Assembly: GCF_001078055.1 (NCBI RefSeq)
Contig: NZ_CP010777.1
Location: 3,439,001 to 3,503,000, forward strand
Reading direction: 5' to 3'
Length of the DNA: 64,000 nucleotides
From: Rufibacter radiotolerans
Lineage (GTDB): Bacteria > Bacteroidota > Bacteroidia > Cytophagales > Hymenobacteraceae
The position numbers and the translations under genes were made by a program. A model generated the notes under the pieces. The model saw only the letters and a program-made list of their open reading frames with translations. It made no database searches and was not told the origin of the DNA. Shown one piece after another: positions 1 to 7,189 of the stretch. Every line of letters begins with the position of its first letter. Within the stretch, counting starts at the first letter, position 1.

Positions 1-121
1 TGGAATCTTTTCCGCCGGAAAACAAAAGTGCCGGACGCTCAAACTGCCCCGCTACTTCTCTGAAAATATGAATCGCCTCTGATTCTAACTGGTCCAGGTA
101 ATCTAATTTATAGGAACGCAT
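1..121 (-). CDS. cysD: Sulfate adenylyltransferase subunit 2, 5' part only
   Basis: Only the first 40 codons lie in the window; the gene runs off the left edge. The protein starts [20 protein letters not shown] and reaches the PP-loop motif SGGKDS, the ATP-pyrophosphatase signature at the N terminus of CysD. CysD, with the GTPase CysN, forms adenylyl sulfate (APS) from sulfate and ATP, the substrate of the enzyme encoded by cysH just upstream. The ATG is 15 bp after the cysH stop, so the two are almost certainly co-transcribed. Identity rests on the N terminus and its context. Confidence 0.88.
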   Translation of the reverse strand, partial: MRSYKLDYLDQLESEAIHIFREVAGQFERPALLFSGGKDS

Positions 122-136
122 ACGCTAAGTATCTAT

Positions 137-892
137 CTAAACAATTTTGGCTAATGAGTTGGCTACCCCGGGCTCCTGCTCGGTCACGTGCAAGCCGCAC
201 TCTTTTTTACTGCTGTCTTCCCACCACCACCGGCCGGCCCTGAAATCTTCGCCGGGCTGGATGGCCCGGGTGCAGGGCGCGCACCCAATAGAGATGAAGC
301 CTTTGTCATGCAGGTGGTTGTAGGGGATGTTGTGCTGTTTGATGAAAGCCATCACCTCCTCAGTAGTCCAGTGCAACAACGGGTGGAACTTGATGAGCTG
401 GTTGCCCTCGTCCCACTCAAAGGCGGGTAGGTCGCCTCGGCCCGGGGAGTGCTCGGCCCGGAGGCCAGTCACCCAGACGGCATTGCCGGCCAAAGCCCTT
501 TTAAGCGGCTCCACCTTTCTGATGAAACAGCAGTCTTTGCGGTTCTGGGTAGACTCATAGAAGGAGTTGGGCCCTTTGGCGTGCACAAACTCCTCCAGCA
601 AGGCATTGTTGGGGTAGTAGGCCTTGATGCGGGTTTGGTAGGCATCATTGGTTTTGTTCCACACCGAATAGGTTTCTGGGAAAAGGCGGCCGGTGTCCAG
701 CGTGAAAATGCTGATGGGCAGCGCGGTTTCCAGAATCTGGTGGGAGATCACCTGGTCTTCAAAGCTGAAGCTGGAGGAAAAGGTCACTTGGCCCGGGTAG
801 CGGTCGGCCAAAAAAGCCAGCACCTGGTCTAGGGTGAATCCTTCGGTCTCCTGGATAAGTTGAGACACATGCTCTTGTTGCGAAGAGGCCAT
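137..892 (-). CDS. cysH: Phosphoadenylyl/adenylyl sulfate reductase
   Basis: Assimilatory reductase that turns APS or PAPS into sulfite in the cytoplasm. A PP-loop fold with substrate motif SSFSFEDQV near the N terminus is followed by a CC pair (about residue 121), a CxxC (GCAPC, about 205) and the catalytic ECGLH near the C terminus. The CC plus CxxC set binds a 4Fe-4S cluster and is typical of the APS-using type, so APS is the likelier substrate (inference). The open frame extends 19 codons further upstream with a hydrophobic, AT-rich stretch, but ATG at 892 (MASSQQEHV) gives the normal family length of about 251 residues and leaves the upstream stretch as leader RNA. First structural gene of a leader-cysH-cysD unit. 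Confidence 0.93.
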   Translation of the reverse strand: MASSQQEHVSQLIQETEGFTLDQVLAFLADRYPGQVTFSSSFSFEDQVISHQILETALPISIFTLDTGRLFPETYSVWNKTNDAYQTRIKAYYPNNALLEEFVHAKGPNSFYESTQNRKDCCFIRKVEPLKRALAGNAVWVTGLRAEHSPGRGDLPAFEWDEGNQLIKFHPLLHWTTEEVMAFIKQHNIPYNHLHDKGFISIGCAPCTRAIQPGEDFRAGRWWWEDSSKKECGLHVTEQEPGVANSLAKIV

Positions 893-973
893 GACAAGAA
901 AATAGGTAATAAGAAAAAAGAATATAGTAAAGGGGTACCCAATGGGCACAAGAAGAAATGGGCTGCCAGTTTC

Positions 974-1015
974 TTAGCAACAACAGCAGCAGGAGCTGCA
1001 ACAGCAGAAGCGCAT
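974..1015 (-). CDS. Cysteine-rich leader peptide upstream of cysH
   Basis: A 13-codon frame, ATG to TAA, reads MRFCCCSSCCCCC: eight of thirteen residues are cysteine and the other two in the run are serine, the cysteine precursor. It lies on the same strand as cysH, 81 bp upstream of its start and about 60 bp downstream of a good promoter. The position and composition are those expected of a ribosome-mediated attenuator that senses charged Cys-tRNA. Cysteine-rich upstream frames controlling sulfur genes are established in mycobacteria; whether this one is translated here is inference. The RNA after it can form competing stems: leader-end GCTGC with GGCAGC just after the stop, or GTGCCC with GGGTAC further on, followed by a T-rich stretch. 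Confidence 0.72.
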   Translation of the reverse strand: MRFCCCSSCCCCC

Positions 1016-1073
1016 TCGCTCTATGTGGGATGAGTAGACCATGTAGTCTTTTATCTAGCTGTTAAGATGATCG

Positions 1074-1104
1074 CAAAGATAGGAACCGATTTTTCTAAAC
1101 CAAA
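1074..1104 (-). promoter_or_regulatory. Bacteroidota-type promoter for the cysH leader operon
   Basis: On the minus strand a -7 box TATCTTTG (1081-1074) fits TAnnTTTG exactly, and a TTTG (1104-1101) lies 19 bp upstream as the -33 box. Transcription would start near 1067, about 50 nt before the leader ATG and about 175 nt before cysH. Confidence 0.7.
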
Positions 1105-1224
1105 TTTTCCCTATCAATTTAGTAGAGATTTAAAATAAAAATTTAGCAGCCAAAGAAGCTACTGCTTTCATATCTCATACCCAATCATGAGTTGTGTTAA
1201 CGGATTCACAAGCAACACTGTTCC

Positions 1225-1258
1225 GTTTTAAAGGTATTTTTCAGAAAACAGGCAAAAA
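1225..1258. repeat. Decayed copy of the 36-bp palindromic repeat
   Basis: Shows GTTTTAAAGG on the left and AAAACAGGC on the right in the usual spacing, but the arms no longer match well. It lies in the 600-bp gap between the cysH promoter and the GH15 gene. Confidence 0.45.
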
Positions 1259-1465
1259 CCAGGATCGTGGCCTAGAATTAAGGGGCTTGTTGCCAGACTT
1301 GTGCCTAAAGATGAATGCTATATTTCTTGTTAAAAAACTCTTAAAATTACCTAACCTCTAGTTTCAATCCTGCTATTTCCCATACTCTAAAAAACTGCCC
1401 CATAAACAACCAGAGTTACCTAAGAGCCTGCCTTTACCATCACACATGAAGGCACAATTCCATTG

Positions 1466-1511
1466 AATCCGTTTCAGGCCCGTTTTCCGGAAAACGGGCC
1501 TGAAACGGATT
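1466..1511. repeat. Perfect 46-bp palindrome, dispersed repeat family
   Basis: A complete member of the 36-bp palindrome family (GTTTCAGGCCCGTTTTCC and its complement) whose arms extend five further bases (AATCC/GGATT) on each side, giving a perfect 23+23 palindrome. It lies about 105 bp upstream of the GH15 gene. Apart from this, the decayed copy and the cys promoter, nothing recognisable is seen between 1105 and 1615. Confidence 0.9.
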
Positions 1512-1615
1512 TGCTTTCTCAGCCTTTTAAAAAAATCAGGTAACCTCAATACCTACAATACGGTACATGGTAAATCTGGCAGCGGCTGGCAACCCCGGTG
1601 CCCGGAAAAACCTGA

Positions 1616-3397
1616 ATGGCAAAACATACCTATGACATGGGTCTTATTGGCAACTGTGCTTATTTGGCACTCATCCACAAAGACACCAATATTGAATGGC
1701 TCTGCTGGCCGCGCTTTGACAGCAGCTTTATCTTCGGGCCGCTTATTGACCGGCAGAAGGGCGGCGAGTTCTCTGTGAAACCAGACGCCGACCACTTCAC
1801 CTCTCACCAATACTACAAGGAGAACACCAACATCCTGTGCACCGAGATCACCTGTGAGCAGGGCTCTTACCGGGTAACCGATGTGGCGCCCCGTTTCCGG
1901 CAGCACCAGCGGTACTACAAACCCCTCATGATCATCAGGAAGGTGGAACCTTTGTCCGGTACGCCGCGCATAAAAGCCACTTGCCGGCCTATGGGCAATT
2001 ACGGGCAGTTGGAACTGAAAAGAAGGCGCAGCAGCAACCACATCGCGTTTCTGGGCCTGGACGAGGAAGTGCGCCTGACCACCAATGCTTCTTTGAGCTA
2101 CATTCTGGAAGACCAGTTCTTTGTCCTGAACGAGACGCTTTACTTTGTCCTGACCTACGGCGCGCCGCTGGAAGCTAATCTGCAGAACACTGCCGAGGAA
2201 TTCCTGAGCCAGACCACGCGCTACTGGCGCATGTGGGTGAAGAACACCAGCATCAGCACGTTCCACCAGGAGCAGGTGATCAGGAGTGCCCTGGCCCTTA
2301 AGATCCATCAGTATGAAGACACGGGGGCCATTATTGCCTCCCCTACCACCAGCTTACCAGAACACCCCGGCTCCGGCCGAAACTGGGACTACCGCTTCTG
2401 CTGGATGCGTGACACGTACTACATTCTCAACGCGTTCAACAATATTGGGCACTTTGAGGAGATGGAGCGCTACTTTCATTTCATTGCCAACATCACGGCC
2501 AAAGACACCCAACGCTACCAGCCGCTGTACTCCATTAGCGGGCAAAGCAAGCTAACTGAGATTGAGATGGACCTGGACGGCTACCTGGGCAACAAACCCG
2601 TGCGCATTGGCAACGACGCCTACACCCACATCCAGAATGATGTCTACGGCCAGATTCTGGTGGCCCTGCTGCCGCTGTACGTAGACCGCCGGTTTAATGA
2701 CGCCGAGCGCATTGACTCCCAGAAACTGATCTACAAGACGCTGGAGAAAATAAAGCAGACCATGCATGAGCCAGATGCGGGCCTGTGGGAGTTCCGTGAT
2801 TTTGCCCAGTTCCATTGCTACACGTACCTCTTCCATTGGGCCGGGGCCTCGGCTGCCCGCAACGCGGCCCGCTATATGGGCGATGACCAGTTGGCCCACA
2901 TGGCCACCGAACTCATGCAGGAAGCTGCCCGCAAAATTGAGGAATGCTATGATCCGCAGCGTGGCGTGTACACCCAGGCCATTGGCAAAAACCATCTGGA
3001 TGCCAGCACCCTGCAGTTGATCATGATGCATTACATAGACCCCGCCTCAGACCTGGCCAAATCTCACCTGGCGGCCATGGAACGCGAACTCAAAACCCCA
3101 GAGGGGCTTTTCTACCGGTACAAGCACGCCGATGATTTTGGGGTGCCGCAAAGCACGTTCCTGATCTGCGCGTTCTGGTACATTGAGGCCCTAGCCTGCG
3201 TGGGCCGCCTGGATGAGGCGATAGCTGAGTTTGAGAACATCCTCAAATACACCAACCATTTGGGTCTGCTCAGCGAAGACGTAGACTCCAAGGACGGAAG
3301 CCAGTGGGGGAACTTCCCGCAGGCCTACAGCCACGTGGGCTTGTTAAACGCCGCCTACCGCATCTCTAACCGCCTGGACAGACCGTCATTTTTGTAA
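1616..3397 (+). CDS. Glycoside hydrolase family 15 protein (glucoamylase/trehalase-like)
   Basis: Cytoplasmic glycosidase of 593 residues with no signal peptide. It shows the family's N-terminal signature (GLIGNCAYLALI... EWLCWPRFDS) and the RNWDYRFCWMRD motif at about residues 255-266, part of the sugar-binding pocket of the six-hairpin toroid. Bacterial GH15 proteins of this type act on alpha-glucans or on trehalose. The neighbour is a fused trehalose-6-phosphate synthase/phosphatase on the opposite strand, so a trehalase or a role in glucan/trehalose turnover is the favoured inference. Start is the ATG at 1616, at the conserved N terminus. A strong bidirectional terminator follows 27 bp after the stop. 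Confidence 0.9.
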   Translation: MAKHTYDMGLIGNCAYLALIHKDTNIEWLCWPRFDSSFIFGPLIDRQKGGEFSVKPDADHFTSHQYYKENTNILCTEITCEQGSYRVTDVAPRFRQHQRYYKPLMIIRKVEPLSGTPRIKATCRPMGNYGQLELKRRRSSNHIAFLGLDEEVRLTTNASLSYILEDQFFVLNETLYFVLTYGAPLEANLQNTAEEFLSQTTRYWRMWVKNTSISTFHQEQVIRSALALKIHQYEDTGAIIASPTTSLPEHPGSGRNWDYRFCWMRDTYYILNAFNNIGHFEEMERYFHFIANITAKDTQRYQPLYSISGQSKLTEIEMDLDGYLGNKPVRIGNDAYTHIQNDVYGQILVALLPLYVDRRFNDAERIDSQKLIYKTLEKIKQTMHEPDAGLWEFRDFAQFHCYTYLFHWAGASAARNAARYMGDDQLAHMATELMQEAARKIEECYDPQRGVYTQAIGKNHLDASTLQLIMMHYIDPASDLAKSHLAAMERELKTPEGLFYRYKHADDFGVPQSTFLICAFWYIEALACVGRLDEAIAEFENILKYTNHLGLLSEDVDSKDGSQWGNFPQAYSHVGLLNAAYRISNRLDRPSFL

Positions 3398-3424
3398 GAG
3401 AGTAATTAGCGTTAATTTCTTCAC

Positions 3425-3465
3425 AAAAACAGAAAGGCCCACAAGTTGTGGGCCTTTCTGTTTTT
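3425..3465. terminator. Bidirectional intrinsic terminator between GH15 and otsAB genes
   Basis: Inverted repeat with perfect 20-bp arms around a single base: AAAAACAGAAAGGCCCACAA pairs with its complement at 3446-3465. The A-run and T-run at the ends make it a good terminator in both directions, as needed between these convergent genes. Confidence 0.88.
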
Positions 3466-3494
3466 GGCCTGTTTTCAGGAAAACAGGCCAAAAA
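3461..3494. repeat. 36-bp-family palindrome fused to the terminator
   Basis: Arms TTTTTGGCCTGTTTT and complement around CAGG, perfect over 15 bp. The left arm shares its T-run with the preceding terminator, so two hairpins stand back to back. Confidence 0.9.
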
Positions 3495-3564
3495 GACTAT
3501 TCAATTAATTGGTTTCTCCAACAAAAATCTAATCACTAACAACTAATCACTTCTTCCTTCCAGC

Positions 3565-5739
3565 TTACTCGCAAAGCGCCTTCAGCAGTTTTCTTACTTC
3601 CTGCGAGTTGTCCAGGCTGAAGCGGGCGTGGGAGCGGGCACTGCCAACCTTGATGGTGAACGCCTCCTCCGGCATCACGCTGAACATGTCCTCATCGGTG
3701 CGGTCATCGCCTATGCAGAGGATAAGGTCATGGGGGAATTGTTCCAGCCAGCGGGTAGTGCCAATACCTTTGTTTACTTCCACGTTCTTCACCTCCACAA
3801 TCTTATCGCCTTCCATGACCTGCAGGTTAATGTTGGCCGCCATGAACATCAAATAATTGCTTAGCTCCCGGGCCCGCAGCTCGGCTAGGGTCGGGTCCAC
3901 TTTGCGGTAATGCCACACCAGGGAGAAGTCTTTCTCCTCAATAAAAGAACCGGGGGTACGGCTCACGTGCAGTTCCATAATGGGCCGTACCTCGGTTTTC
4001 CAGGCGTCGCTTAGGTGCTGGAGCATTTCCCATTCGCCTTCGTGCTTCTTGAGCCACACGCCGTGTTCCGCAATAAAATCTACGGGCAGGTGCCCCAGCC
4101 ATTTGTGCAGCGTGTTCCGGTCACGGCCGCTCACAATCACCAGCCGGTTTTTGGGGTCCTGGGCCAGGCACCGGAGAATTTCCAGCAGTTCTTCATCTGG
4201 GAACGCGTGGGTAGGGTCTTTCTTGAAGGACGTGAGCGTACCGTCATAGTCCAGAAATAACATGCGCTGGTTCGCTTTCTTGAAATTCTCTGCCAGTTGG
4301 GTGCTTTCTTCCTCAGAAAGGTATTCCGTGGCCATGGACATCTGCTTCACTTTTATATATTCCAATCGGTTCATAAATATTTCTACCCAGTGGTGAATGT
4401 TATAGCGGCGCACCAGGTCCTGCATGTGTTCCATGCGCAGCATTTGCTCTTCCTCGGGCATGGTAAGGGCCTCATGGAGCGAGCGCACTATCTGGCCCAG
4501 GTCATTGGGATTGATGAGAATGGCATCGGCCAACTCACGGGAGGCCCCGGCCATCTCGCTTAAGATCAGCACCCCTTTATGGTCCAGTTTACTGGCGATG
4601 AATTCTTTGCAGACCAGGTTCATGCCGTCGCGCATGGGCGTGACCAGGGCAATGTCTGCCACGCAGTACAGGGCGGAAAGTTCTTCAATGGGGAACGAGC
4701 GGTAAAAGTACTGGATGGGGTTCCAGGTGATGGTGCGGAAAGAGCTGTTGATGCGGCCCACCAGCTCATCAATGGTTTCTTTTAGTTGCCGGTATTTCTC
4801 TACCTGGTCGCGGGAGGGTACCACCAGCATGGAGAGTGTGACTTTGCCCAGGAACTCGGGGTGCTCTTTCAGGAACAGCTCATAAGCCTGCAGCCGCTGC
4901 GGAATCCCTTTGGAGTAGTCCAGGCGGTCAATGGAGAGTACGATCTTCTGGTCTGGAAGGGCGGCGCGGTATTCCTCTATCTTGGCCTTGGTCTCCGGGG
5001 AATCTGCCAGGGCGGCGTATTTGTCATAGTCAATCCCCATGGGGAAGGCGTCTACCATTATGTGGCGGTAGCCGTTGTCAATCAAGCCCTGCGCCGTGTT
5101 AAGGCCCACAATCCGGCTCACGGAGCTGAGGAAGTGGCGGGCATCATCATAGGTATGAAAACCGATCAGGTCGGCGCCCAGCATCCCCCTCAGGATCTGC
5201 TCGCGCCAAGGCAGCAGCCGGAACACCTCAAACGAAGGAAACGGAATGTGCTGAAAAAACCCGATGCTGCTTTTGGGAAGTTCTTCGCGCAGGAGCTCCG
5301 GCAGCAGCAGCAATTGGTAGTCATGTATCCAGATGGTATCGCCGGGCTCGGCGGCTTCCATGACGGCGTCACAGAACTTCTGGTTCACGGTCTGGTAGGC
5401 TTGCCAATAGGCGTCTTCATATACCGCGTACTGGCTGAAATAGTGAAAAGTAGGCCACAGGGTCTCATTGCTGAACCCTTCATAATAGTCGCGTATCTCA
5501 GATTCAGTGAGGAAAACCGGCAGCATGCTCTGCTTAGACAGGTCATCATGCACCTGCTTTTCCTCGGCCTCGTCCTCAAAATAGGTGCCGGGCCAGCCAA
5601 TCCAGACGTTGTGGCCTTGTTTGTAGATAGAGCCTAAACCAGTAGCCAACCCCCCTTCACTTGTCTCATAGGCCAGTCCTTCTTCGGTTCGTTGCACTTT
5701 AATAGGAAGCCGGTTTGAGATAATGATGGTCTTAGGCAT
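3565..5739 (-). CDS. otsAB: Bifunctional trehalose-6-phosphate synthase/phosphatase
   Basis: A fusion of OtsA (GT20, about residues 1-470) and OtsB (HAD phosphatase, from about 490), 724 residues. The synthase joins UDP-glucose to glucose-6-phosphate; the phosphatase releases trehalose. OtsA motifs: [34 protein letters not shown] and [13 protein letters not shown] motifs: [10 protein letters not shown] (nucleophile Asp), VSGRDR and [12 protein letters not shown] (metal-binding Asp). The open frame allows 21 more residues, but [15 protein letters not shown] at 5739 is the family's usual start. The convergent GH15 gene may degrade the product, and the divergent MscS gene fits an osmotic theme (inference). 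Confidence 0.95.
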   Translation of the reverse strand: MPKTIIISNRLPIKVQRTEEGLAYETSEGGLATGLGSIYKQGHNVWIGWPGTYFEDEAEEKQVHDDLSKQSMLPVFLTESEIRDYYEGFSNETLWPTFHYFSQYAVYEDAYWQAYQTVNQKFCDAVMEAAEPGDTIWIHDYQLLLLPELLREELPKSSIGFFQHIPFPSFEVFRLLPWREQILRGMLGADLIGFHTYDDARHFLSSVSRIVGLNTAQGLIDNGYRHIMVDAFPMGIDYDKYAALADSPETKAKIEEYRAALPDQKIVLSIDRLDYSKGIPQRLQAYELFLKEHPEFLGKVTLSMLVVPSRDQVEKYRQLKETIDELVGRINSSFRTITWNPIQYFYRSFPIEELSALYCVADIALVTPMRDGMNLVCKEFIASKLDHKGVLILSEMAGASRELADAILINPNDLGQIVRSLHEALTMPEEEQMLRMEHMQDLVRRYNIHHWVEIFMNRLEYIKVKQMSMATEYLSEEESTQLAENFKKANQRMLFLDYDGTLTSFKKDPTHAFPDEELLEILRCLAQDPKNRLVIVSGRDRNTLHKWLGHLPVDFIAEHGVWLKKHEGEWEMLQHLSDAWKTEVRPIMELHVSRTPGSFIEEKDFSLVWHYRKVDPTLAELRARELSNYLMFMAANINLQVMEGDKIVEVKNVEVNKGIGTTRWLEQFPHDLILCIGDDRTDEDMFSVMPEEAFTIKVGSARSHARFSLDNSQEVRKLLKALCE

Positions 5740-6002
5740 AGTGTCGTTTTTTGGTGAAAAATATGGGAAGGTGCCAAGAGCTGGGCCAGGTTTTTTGACC
5801 ATGGCACCTTACTTTAACAGTAAAGAAGCAAGCGGTATATATTCCGCTCCTCTCCTAGTTTACTCTTTTCAAAGCCTATAAGTTTACGTCTAGGCGAATA
5901 GTACAAAATCAACCAAAAGGGACCAAACCCGTTCCAAGGCAGAGACGCAACTTTTATTTCCTGCACCAGGTAGGGGTAAACTTGCCTTGCTTTTATGAGA
6001 AT

Positions 6003-7079
6003 ATGATAGAAGACATCAAACATGTCATTCAAGACCACCTCCCCTTATTCTTTAAGGGATTGGCCATTATTGTGGGCGGGCTGCTGATAGGCTATTTTAT
6101 TAAATTCCTGATCATCAGGTCTATTTCACTATACAACAGCCGTTACCCAAAGGTCTGGCTACAGGCGGTCCTCGACCACATTAACCGGCCCCTCTCCTAT
6201 TTCCTACCGCTTCTGGTATTGGCCATGGTGCTGCCACTGGTACCTTTGGCGCCCTATGGGCTGGAAGTGTTGCGCCGAATTGTGGAAATAAGTCTCACCT
6301 GCTCCTTTGCTTGGCTCCTTATTGGCTGGGTGTATGTGGTACAGGACAGACTCCGGCATAAGTACCAACTAGACAAAGCCGATAACTTTAAAGAGCGGAA
6401 GCTCTTTACGCAGCTGCAGTTCATCAAAAAAATAGTGATCATCCTGATTGTGTTTTTCACGGCGGCGCTGGTCCTGATGAGCTTCCCTACGGTCAGAAAA
6501 ATAGGCACGGGGTTGATCACTTCGGCTGGGATTGCGGGTGTGATTATTGGGTTTGCGGCCCAGCGGTCCCTGGCCAACTTATTGGCCGGTTTCCAAATTG
6601 CCTTTACCCAGCCTATAAGAATAGATGATGTGCTGGTGGTGGAGAATGAGTGGGGCCGGGTAGAGGAAATCACACTTACATATGTGGTGCTGCGCATCTG
6701 GGACCAGCGCCGGCTCATTCTGCCCCTGAATTACTTTATTGAGAAACCCTTTCAGAACTGGACCCGCACTACCACCGAACTGCTGGGCAGCGTCTTTCTC
6801 TACCTGGACTACACCGCCCCCCTGGAGGAACTGCGCACGGAACTCAACCGCATCTTGCCTGAGAACCACCTCTGGGATGGCCGGGTGGCGGTACTACAGG
6901 TAACAGAGGCAAAGGAACGTACGCTGGAGATACGTATTCTGGTAAGCGCCCAAGACTCTGCCAGCGCCTTTGACCTGCGTTGTTGGGTACGGGAAAAACT
7001 CATCATGTACGTGCAGGAACATTACCCGAACTGTCTGCCGCAGACCCGCACCATCATGCCGGTAGGCCCCATAGAATGA
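6003..7079 (+). CDS. MscS-family small-conductance mechanosensitive channel
   Basis: Inner-membrane channel that opens under membrane tension to release solutes after hypo-osmotic shock. Hydrophobic segments lie near residues 15-37, 55-80, 90-105 and 135-155; the pore helix follows with the glycine/alanine-rich AGIAGVIIGFAAQRSLANL, then the beta domain (PIRIDDVLVVENEWGRVEEI... LILPLNYFIEKPFQNW) and a C-terminal alpha/beta part. Length of 359 residues is normal for short MscS-like proteins. ATG at 6003 (MIEDIKHVI) is preferred over an in-frame TTG seven codons upstream. It is divergent from otsAB: trehalose as osmoprotectant and MscS as release valve make a sensible neighbourhood. Confidence 0.92.
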   Translation: MIEDIKHVIQDHLPLFFKGLAIIVGGLLIGYFIKFLIIRSISLYNSRYPKVWLQAVLDHINRPLSYFLPLLVLAMVLPLVPLAPYGLEVLRRIVEISLTCSFAWLLIGWVYVVQDRLRHKYQLDKADNFKERKLFTQLQFIKKIVIILIVFFTAALVLMSFPTVRKIGTGLITSAGIAGVIIGFAAQRSLANLLAGFQIAFTQPIRIDDVLVVENEWGRVEEITLTYVVLRIWDQRRLILPLNYFIEKPFQNWTRTTTELLGSVFLYLDYTAPLEELRTELNRILPENHLWDGRVAVLQVTEAKERTLEIRILVSAQDSASAFDLRCWVREKLIMYVQEHYPNCLPQTRTIMPVGPIE

Positions 7080-7091
7080 TCTTCGTCATCT

Positions 7092-7110
7092 ATTTAGATT
7101 TTCTCTAAAT
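7092..7110. promoter_or_regulatory. Possible metal-regulator operator before the siderophore receptor
   Basis: A 7-5-7 inverted repeat ATTTAGA-TTTTC-TCTAAAT stands just upstream of the -33 box of the TonB receptor gene, and the half-site TCTAAAT recurs at 7164-7170 in the 5' leader. The placement suits an iron-responsive Fur- or DtxR-type repressor, but the match to a known box is not established. Confidence 0.35.
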
Positions 7111-7116
7111 AATTTT

Positions 7117-7146
7117 TTGTTTCCTATTTCCCTGCTCCTAGCTTTG
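7117..7146 (+). promoter_or_regulatory. Bacteroidota-type promoter of the siderophore receptor gene
   Basis: TTG at 7117-7119 and TAGCTTTG at 7139-7146 fit the -33 and -7 boxes with a 19-bp spacer. Transcription would start near 7153, giving a leader of about 37 nt. Confidence 0.75.
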
Positions 7147-7189
7147 CATCAGTTTTGAATGATTCTAAATAAGCTGCTGCCTAAGCCCT

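Noticed and set aside
893-949. Longer cysH start giving a hydrophobic 19-residue N terminus
   Set aside because: The enzyme is cytoplasmic, the extension looks like AT-rich leader RNA, and the shorter form has the family's usual length.
5814-6038. 74-codon minus-strand frame between otsAB and mscS
   Set aside because: It lies in a divergent promoter region, overlaps the mscS start and has no protein-like features.
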